Assembly (NCBI GenBank): GCA_900545085.1
Contig: UQXU01000066.1
Coordinates: 1 to 9,572, forward strand
Direction of reading: 5' to 3'
DNA length: 9,572 nt
Source of the DNA: an uncultured Eubacteriales bacterium
GTDB lineage: Bacteria > Bacillota > Clostridia > Christensenellales > Christensenellaceae
Positions 6,850 to 9,572 of this stretch are shown here, piece by piece (position 1 is the first letter of the stretch; every line of letters begins with the position of its first letter). The notes beneath the pieces were generated by a model. That model made no database searches. It had not been told where the DNA came from and worked only from the letters and a program-made list of their open reading frames with translations. The position numbers and the translations under genes were made by a program.

Positions 6850-7816
6850 TGCAAAGCCTCGGTTCGTATCCTAAGTTTGATAGTATTTTCATATCCGTTT
6901 CTATTGTAATACCGGATGTAGTCAGCATATCGCCTGAGATGGCGGCGTTCGCTCCGCTGCAGAAGCAGCCCTCGCCTTTGTCGCTGAGAAGCCCGCGTCC
7001 GCCCGCGAGCCTGATTGAGCCGTCCGGTATCAAAAATCTAAACAGAGCTACACATCGCATTGCTTCTTCGGCGGTGATATGTGGGTTGTTTTCGTATGGA
7101 GTTCCCGGGATGGGATTGAGCAGGTTGACAGGAATGGATTTGACTCCCAGCTCGCGCGCCTGTATTGCCATGTCTATTCTATCCGCCATGGTTTCGCCGA
7201 GCCCGATTATTCCTCCGGAGCAAATTGAAAGTCCGGCGCGTTTGGCGGCTTTGAGTGTGTCGATTTTATCCTGATATGTATGAGTGGTGCATATCTGAGG
7301 GAAATAGCGCTCGGAGGTCTCGAGATTGCAGTGTACGCGGGATGCTCCTGCTTCTTTTATTTTGCGAAAGGCAGATTCTTCGAGCAATCCAAAGGAGACG
7401 CAGACCTCTATTCCTACTTTTTCGCGCACCGCTTTTATACTCTCGCATACGTGATTTACCTCAGCGTCGGAAAGTCTCTTTCCCGATGTGACGATAGAAT
7501 ATCGCAGTACGCCTCGTTCTGCATTGTACTTCGCTTCATTCAGAATTTCGTCTGTAGAAAGTAAGGGATACGATTCTGCGCAGTCTGTATGATAGTGTGC
7601 GCTCTGAGCGCAGTATTTGCAGTCTTCAGAGCATTTTCCGCACTTTCCGTTTATTATTGTGCATATGTCGAAACCGTTGCCGCACATTTTCGTTCTTATC
7701 TCATCCGCCGCGGCGGCGAGCTTTCCGAGAGGAGCGGATGAGAGAGCGATAGCTTCGTCTCTGGTTATCTCACCGCCGTTCAGAGCTTTTCGTTTCAGAG
7801 TGTCTACTAATTCCAT
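6842..7816 (-). CDS. bioB: Biotin synthase BioB (anaerobe-type cysteine pattern)
   Basis: BioB is the radical-SAM enzyme that inserts sulfur into dethiobiotin to make biotin. The 324-residue protein has the radical-SAM triad C62-C66-C69 (CSEDCKYC), NLETS (164-168), ICSGGIIGLGET (198-209) and IRLAGGR (268-274). Compared with the E. coli enzyme as I recall it, Cys128 and Cys188 correspond to C139 and C199, and Arg260 to R269. The Cys97 position (RFCMG) is replaced by serine (RYS, S107). Extra cysteines appear at C45, C52, C59 and C163. This fits the type II BioB reported from obligate anaerobes, which uses an auxiliary 4Fe-5S cluster instead of 2Fe-2S, though exact ligands cannot be set from sequence alone. 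It lies 23 bases after bioY and overlaps bioD. Confidence 0.96.
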   Translation of the reverse strand: MELVDTLKRKALNGGEITRDEAIALSSAPLGKLAAAADEIRTKMCGNGFDICTIINGKCGKCSEDCKYCAQSAHYHTDCAESYPLLSTDEILNEAKYNAERGVLRYSIVTSGKRLSDAEVNHVCESIKAVREKVGIEVCVSFGLLEESAFRKIKEAGASRVHCNLETSERYFPQICTTHTYQDKIDTLKAAKRAGLSICSGGIIGLGETMADRIDMAIQARELGVKSIPVNLLNPIPGTPYENNPHITAEEAMRCVALFRFLIPDGSIRLAGGRGLLSDKGEGCFCSGANAAISGDMLTTSGITIETDMKILSNLGYEPRLCNG

Positions 7817-7839
7817 TTGTGAAAAACCTCGTGTTTGTT

Positions 7840-8418
7840 TTATTGCAGTCTCATTTTAGCTAATATAGGCTTCAGATGCTTTGCCAATACAGCCGCGAGG
7901 AAGCAAAGAGCTATATCTCCGGGAACAGCGAGCAGGAAGCAATACAGGAACAATGGCCAGAAGCCTATCGGCGTCGCTATAACGTAATTACATATTATAT
8001 AGTAATAAATCATGCCGGCTGCGTATACAATCAGAAGCCCGATAAAATTCGCGGCGAGGAGTTTCTTGAATGTCAGCTTTCCGGGTTTGTCCGCCAGCTT
8101 GCCTGTTACATAGCTGCCTATTATAAATCCTATTATATATCCGAAGCTGGGTTTGAGAAGATATCCGAACCCACCGCCTTCTGCAAATATAGGAAGCCCT
8201 ATAAGCCCGAGGATTGCGTAAAGCCCCACGCTTATCGCGCCCATTCTTCCGCCTAGGAGAAGCCCTGCGAGCATAGTGAACAGGAACTGTAGTGTAAAAG
8301 GCACGACGGGTACGGGAATGCGTATGAATGCGCCAATGGCAGTGAGCGCAGTGAAAAGCGCGCAAAGTATCAAGTCTCTGGTTTTTACTCGTTGTTTCAA
8401 AGTTTCTCTCCGTTTCAT
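7840..8418 (-). CDS. bioY: Biotin transporter S component BioY
   Basis: BioY is the integral-membrane, biotin-binding (S) component of an ECF-type transporter. The 192-residue protein is very hydrophobic with about six membrane segments (first from about residue 15). It contains the BioY signature: PFTLQ (40-44), GGRMGAISVGLYAILGLIG, and FAEGGGFGYLLKPSFGYIIGF (78-98). No EcfA/A'/T genes are in the window, so it would use a shared module or act alone. The ATG at 8418 has no clear Shine-Dalgarno. A TTG at 8400-8398 (giving 186 residues) is preceded by GGAGAG at good spacing and may be the true start. It is first in the biotin operon, behind a BirA-type operator. Confidence 0.94.
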   Translation of the reverse strand: MKRRETLKQRVKTRDLILCALFTALTAIGAFIRIPVPVVPFTLQFLFTMLAGLLLGGRMGAISVGLYAILGLIGLPIFAEGGGFGYLLKPSFGYIIGFIIGSYVTGKLADKPGKLTFKKLLAANFIGLLIVYAAGMIYYYIICNYVIATPIGFWPLFLYCFLLAVPGDIALCFLAAVLAKHLKPILAKMRLQ

Positions 8419-8439
8419 TCGTTCTGCCGGCTAATACAT

Positions 8440-8468
8440 AGTTTATGATAAAAAACCATGAATGTCAA
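8440..8468 (-). promoter_or_regulatory. Promoter of the bioY-bioB-bioD-bioA operon
   Basis: On the - strand, a perfect -35 TTGACA (8468-8463) is followed after 17 bases by TAAACT (8445-8440), a 4/6 match to the -10 consensus. Transcription should start near 8433, leaving a leader of about 15 bases before the ATG. The -35 lies inside the right half of the BirA-type operator. Confidence 0.6.
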
Positions 8469-8493
8469 CCTATAATTTGGTTTAAGTTAACAA
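8462..8493. promoter_or_regulatory. BirA-type operator of the biotin operon
   Basis: Read on the - strand, TTGTTAACT (8493-8485), 14 bases, then GGTTGACAT (8470-8462) matches the BirA box described for biotin genes (wTGTnAACC, about 14-16 bases, GGTTnACAw) with one mismatch in the outer C of the left half. It precedes bioY and covers the -35 box. BirA bound to biotinyl-AMP would therefore block transcription when biotin is plentiful. The birA gene itself is not in the window. Confidence 0.8.
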
Positions 8494-8515
8494 AACTGCG
8501 GAAGAGTAAACCGGG

Positions 8516-8537
8516 CATGTATTGCACATGTATTGTA
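8516..8537. repeat. Two tandem copies of an 11-base unit
   Basis: CATGTATTGCA (8516-8526) is followed directly by CATGTATTGTA (8527-8537), a one-base difference with a period of 11, about one helical turn. It overlaps the poor -35 region of the promoter for the ArsC/Spx-like gene, so it could be a binding site for an activator, or a chance duplication. Confidence 0.7.
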
Positions 8538-8561
8538 GAGGAATGCAAAATAATATATAAT
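8533..8561 (+). promoter_or_regulatory. Probable promoter of the ArsC/Spx-like gene
   Basis: A perfect TATAAT (8556-8561) sits 17 bases after a weak -35 (TTGTAG, 8533-8538; 3/6 match). The surroundings are AT-rich (ATAATATATAATATAT), so the exact register is uncertain. Transcription would start near 8568, about 23 bases before the start codon. Confidence 0.5.
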
Positions 8562-8590
8562 ATATAAAAAATGATTCCGGAGGAGAAGCA

Positions 8591-8938
8591 ATGGAGTATA
8601 TTTGCTACCCTAAATGCACAACGTGCAAAAAAGCGCAGAAATGGCTGGATGAACGCGGGATTACATACGATCTGCGAGATATTAAGCTGGAAGCGCCTAC
8701 GTATGATGAACTGAAAAATTGGCACGCGCTCAGCGGTCTGCCGCTGAAACGCTTTTTCAACACGAGCGGTATGCTTTACAGAAGTATGGGCTTGAAGGAC
8801 AAGCTCAAAGATATGACGGAAGAAGAGCAGCTCCGTCTCCTGGCTACGGATGGAATGCTGGTAAAACGTCCGATAGTAGTGACCGAAGGCGTTGTTCTCG
8901 TAGGGTTCAAAGAGGCTGAATGGGCTGAAAAGCTTTAG
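8591..8938 (+). CDS. ArsC/Spx-family thioredoxin-fold protein
   Basis: This 115-residue protein belongs to the arsenate reductase (ArsC)/Spx/YffB family. The N-terminal strand runs into a redox motif C9-T-T-C12 (YPKCTTCKKAQKWLDERGI). The middle segment LSGLPLKRFFNTSGMLYRSMGL (48-69) and the terminal KRPIVVTEGVVLVGF (92-106) are typical. A CXXC pair resembles Spx, the RNA-polymerase-binding stress regulator, but the middle segment is closer to the YffB/ArsC branch, and no other ars genes are nearby. Arsenate reduction is therefore not supported by context. The most cautious reading is a small thiol-redox protein of unknown target. GGAGGAG lies 6 bases before the ATG. It diverges from bioY, and no clear terminator follows. 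Confidence 0.85.
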   Translation: MEYICYPKCTTCKKAQKWLDERGITYDLRDIKLEAPTYDELKNWHALSGLPLKRFFNTSGMLYRSMGLKDKLKDMTEEEQLRLLATDGMLVKRPIVVTEGVVLVGFKEAEWAEKL

Positions 8939-8997
8939 GAAAAACATTTTGATAGAATACGTAATTTTTTAATGACCGCTTTTTAGGACAATACGTG

Positions 8998-9006
8998 TGT
9001 TATACT
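8998..9006 (+). promoter_or_regulatory. Extended -10 promoter of the HIRAN gene
   Basis: TG (8998-8999), one base, then TATACT (9001-9006) forms an extended -10 with a 5/6 hexamer. No convincing -35 is seen 17 bases upstream. Transcription would begin near 9013, exactly at the start of the tandem repeat that makes up the first part of the leader. Confidence 0.5.
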
Positions 9007-9012
9007 TATGCT

Positions 9013-9034
9013 GTAAGGCGTAAGTAAGGCGTAA
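9013..9034 (+). repeat. Perfect tandem 11-base repeat in the HIRAN gene leader
   Basis: GTAAGGCGTAA occurs twice with no gap, at 9013-9023 and 9024-9034. It fills the space between the predicted transcription start and the ribosome binding site. Each copy contains AAGG, a weak Shine-Dalgarno-like core. Function is unknown. Confidence 0.85.
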
Positions 9035-9054
9035 AAAGAAAGGGGAAAGCAGCT

Positions 9055-9363
9055 ATGAAAAAATACGTATCTATTGTAGGATTTAAATACTATTGCGGAA
9101 AAGAGCCGTTTGTACCCGGTCTGATGCTGCAATGCGTTAAGGAGCCGTATAACCCTCATGACAGTGAAGCTATACGGGTTGTTTTACCAAATATGCCTAA
9201 TGTAACTCTCGGATATGTCGCAAACAGTGTATATACAACCGCTAACGGGACATACTCCGCCGGCAGATTGTATGACAAAGTGGGCGAGAGCTTTCTGGTT
9301 AAGGTAAAATTCATAACAAATACTGTAGTTATAGCTAAAATAATTAAAAAAGGCAAACAATAA
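9055..9363 (+). CDS. Small stand-alone HIRAN-domain protein
   Basis: Nearly the whole 102-residue product reads as a HIRAN domain: VGFKYYCGKEPFVPG (8-22), then the hallmark KEPYNPHDSEAIRV (29-42), LGYVANSVYTTANGTYSAGRLYDKVG (52-77), and a final beta-rich stretch ending in a basic tail (KIIKKGKQ). HIRAN domains in eukaryotic HLTF and Rad5 bind DNA 3' ends; many bacteria carry short free-standing versions of unknown role. There is no helicase, nuclease or membrane part here. AAAGGGGA lies about 9 bases before the ATG. It has its own extended -10 promoter and the repeat-bearing leader, and a long hairpin with a T-run lies 57 bases after the stop. Confidence 0.82.
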   Translation: MKKYVSIVGFKYYCGKEPFVPGLMLQCVKEPYNPHDSEAIRVVLPNMPNVTLGYVANSVYTTANGTYSAGRLYDKVGESFLVKVKFITNTVVIAKIIKKGKQ

Positions 9364-9420
9364 AGGCAGTCCCCGTCCGTCCGATGCGTTTCGGCAGGCC
9401 TGTGCTTTAATTGCGGCGGT

Positions 9421-9498
9421 CCATAGTGGATGCCCTCTCTTGACAAATGTTGTGTCGCAGCTGCGTTTTGTCATGCGGGTATGTCACTATGGCTTTTT
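9421..9498 (+). terminator. Long structured hairpin with T-run, probable terminator or small RNA end
   Basis: CCATAGTG (9421-9428) and CACTATGG (9485-9492) are perfect 8-base complements, followed by CTTTTTT (9493-9499). Inside the 56-base interior are further nested complements: GCCC/GGGT (9432-9435 with 9477-9480), TGACAAA/TTTGTCA (9441-9447 with 9467-9473), and a central CGCAGCTGCG dyad (9456-9465). The arms pair in register, so the RNA could fold into one long interrupted stem. It fits a terminator for the HIRAN gene but is much longer than usual, so a structured small RNA is also possible. Confidence 0.55.
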
Positions 9499-9521
9499 TA
9501 GTATTCAACTTTATCTTACAA

Positions 9522-9548
9522 TCAACTTTTTTTCTCGAAAACAGTTGA
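9522..9548. repeat. Inverted repeat overlapping the edge promoter
   Basis: TCAACT (9522-9527) and AGTTGA (9543-9548) are perfect complements. The inner TTTTC/GAAAA (9530-9534 with 9537-9541) extends the symmetry. A further CAACTTT at 9506-9512 repeats the left arm 17 bases upstream (9523-9529). The right arm overlaps the -35 box, so this could be an operator. Confidence 0.5.
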
Positions 9549-9572
9549 CAATTTTTTTTTTTTTTGTATAAT
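9545..9572 (+). promoter_or_regulatory. Perfect-consensus promoter with a T14 spacer
   Basis: TTGACA (9545-9550), a 16-base spacer (9551-9566), and TATAAT (9567-9572, the last bases of the window) match the sigma-A consensus at all 12 positions. Fourteen of the 16 spacer bases are an unbroken T-run (9552-9565). The gene it drives lies beyond the window. A homopolymer of this length is prone to slippage and would change the -35/-10 distance. Confidence 0.8.

Noticed and set aside
8471..8476. Perfect TATAAT on the + strand as a second promoter for the ArsC/Spx-like gene
   Set aside because: There is no acceptable -35 at 16-18 bases and no extended -10 TG; kept only as a note under the BirA operator.
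8591..8938. Arsenate resistance locus
   Set aside because: No arsR, arsB, acr3 or arsA homologue is adjacent, and the CXXC motif is shared with Spx-type proteins, so family resemblance alone does not support arsenate reduction.
9156..9474. Two overlapping 96-codon frames on the - strand at the right end
   Set aside because: They are antisense to the HIRAN gene and extend into the structured hairpin; no ribosome binding site or domain was seen.
1..9572. CRISPR array, tRNA, rRNA, insertion sequence or prophage genes
   Set aside because: No regularly spaced repeats, no RNA gene signatures apart from the TPP riboswitch, and no transposase or integrase frames were found.

Overview
The window looks like a chromosomal segment from an anaerobic, clostridia-like Firmicute. 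Coding GC is moderate and the intergenic DNA is AT-rich. Shine-Dalgarno sites are strong (GGAGG type), promoters are sigma-A type and often have an extended -10, and a TPP riboswitch ends in an intrinsic terminator. The ThiC is the short form, and the BioB has the cysteine pattern I associate with obligate anaerobes. Genus cannot be assigned from sequence alone.

Layout. (1) 2-154 is the C-terminal tail of an unidentified + strand gene, followed by a hairpin terminator. (2) 366-1028 encodes a Crp/Fnr-family regulator; a perfect 16-bp palindrome lies between its extended -10 promoter and its start codon. (3) 1032-4876 is a thiamine operon on +: promoter, TPP riboswitch, terminator, then thiC, thiM, thiE and thiD with tight spacing or overlap. 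(4) 4904-4942 is a bidirectional terminator shared with the convergent biotin operon. (5) 8418 down to 4947 is the biotin operon on -, in transcription order bioY, bioB, bioD, bioA, driven by a promoter that overlaps a BirA-type operator at 8462-8493. (6) Divergent from bioY is an ArsC/Spx-like thioredoxin-fold protein (8591-8938), followed by a small stand-alone HIRAN-domain protein (9055-9363). (7) The last 209 bases hold no gene that I can support. They contain a long structured hairpin followed by a T-run, then a perfect-consensus promoter (TTGACA, 16 bases, TATAAT) whose spacer is mostly a run of 14 T. The window ends on its -10 box.

How the genes work together. ThiC makes HMP-P, ThiD phosphorylates it (and HMP) to HMP-PP, ThiM phosphorylates salvaged hydroxyethylthiazole, and ThiE joins the two halves into thiamine phosphate. 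No de novo thiazole genes (thiG/S/F/H) are present here, so the operon as seen is pyrimidine synthesis plus thiazole salvage, under TPP feedback. On the other strand BioA, BioD and BioB convert KAPA to biotin and BioY is the uptake component. bioF and the pimeloyl genes are not in the window. The segment is therefore a two-vitamin locus combining salvage and partial synthesis, each half with its own classical feedback (TPP riboswitch; BirA operator).

The most unusual signal is the T14-spacer promoter at the right edge, which has the architecture of a slippage-controlled (phase-variable) promoter. Other points worth attention are the altered auxiliary-cluster ligands in BioB, the Crp/Fnr palindrome, and short tandem duplications in three separate leader regions.
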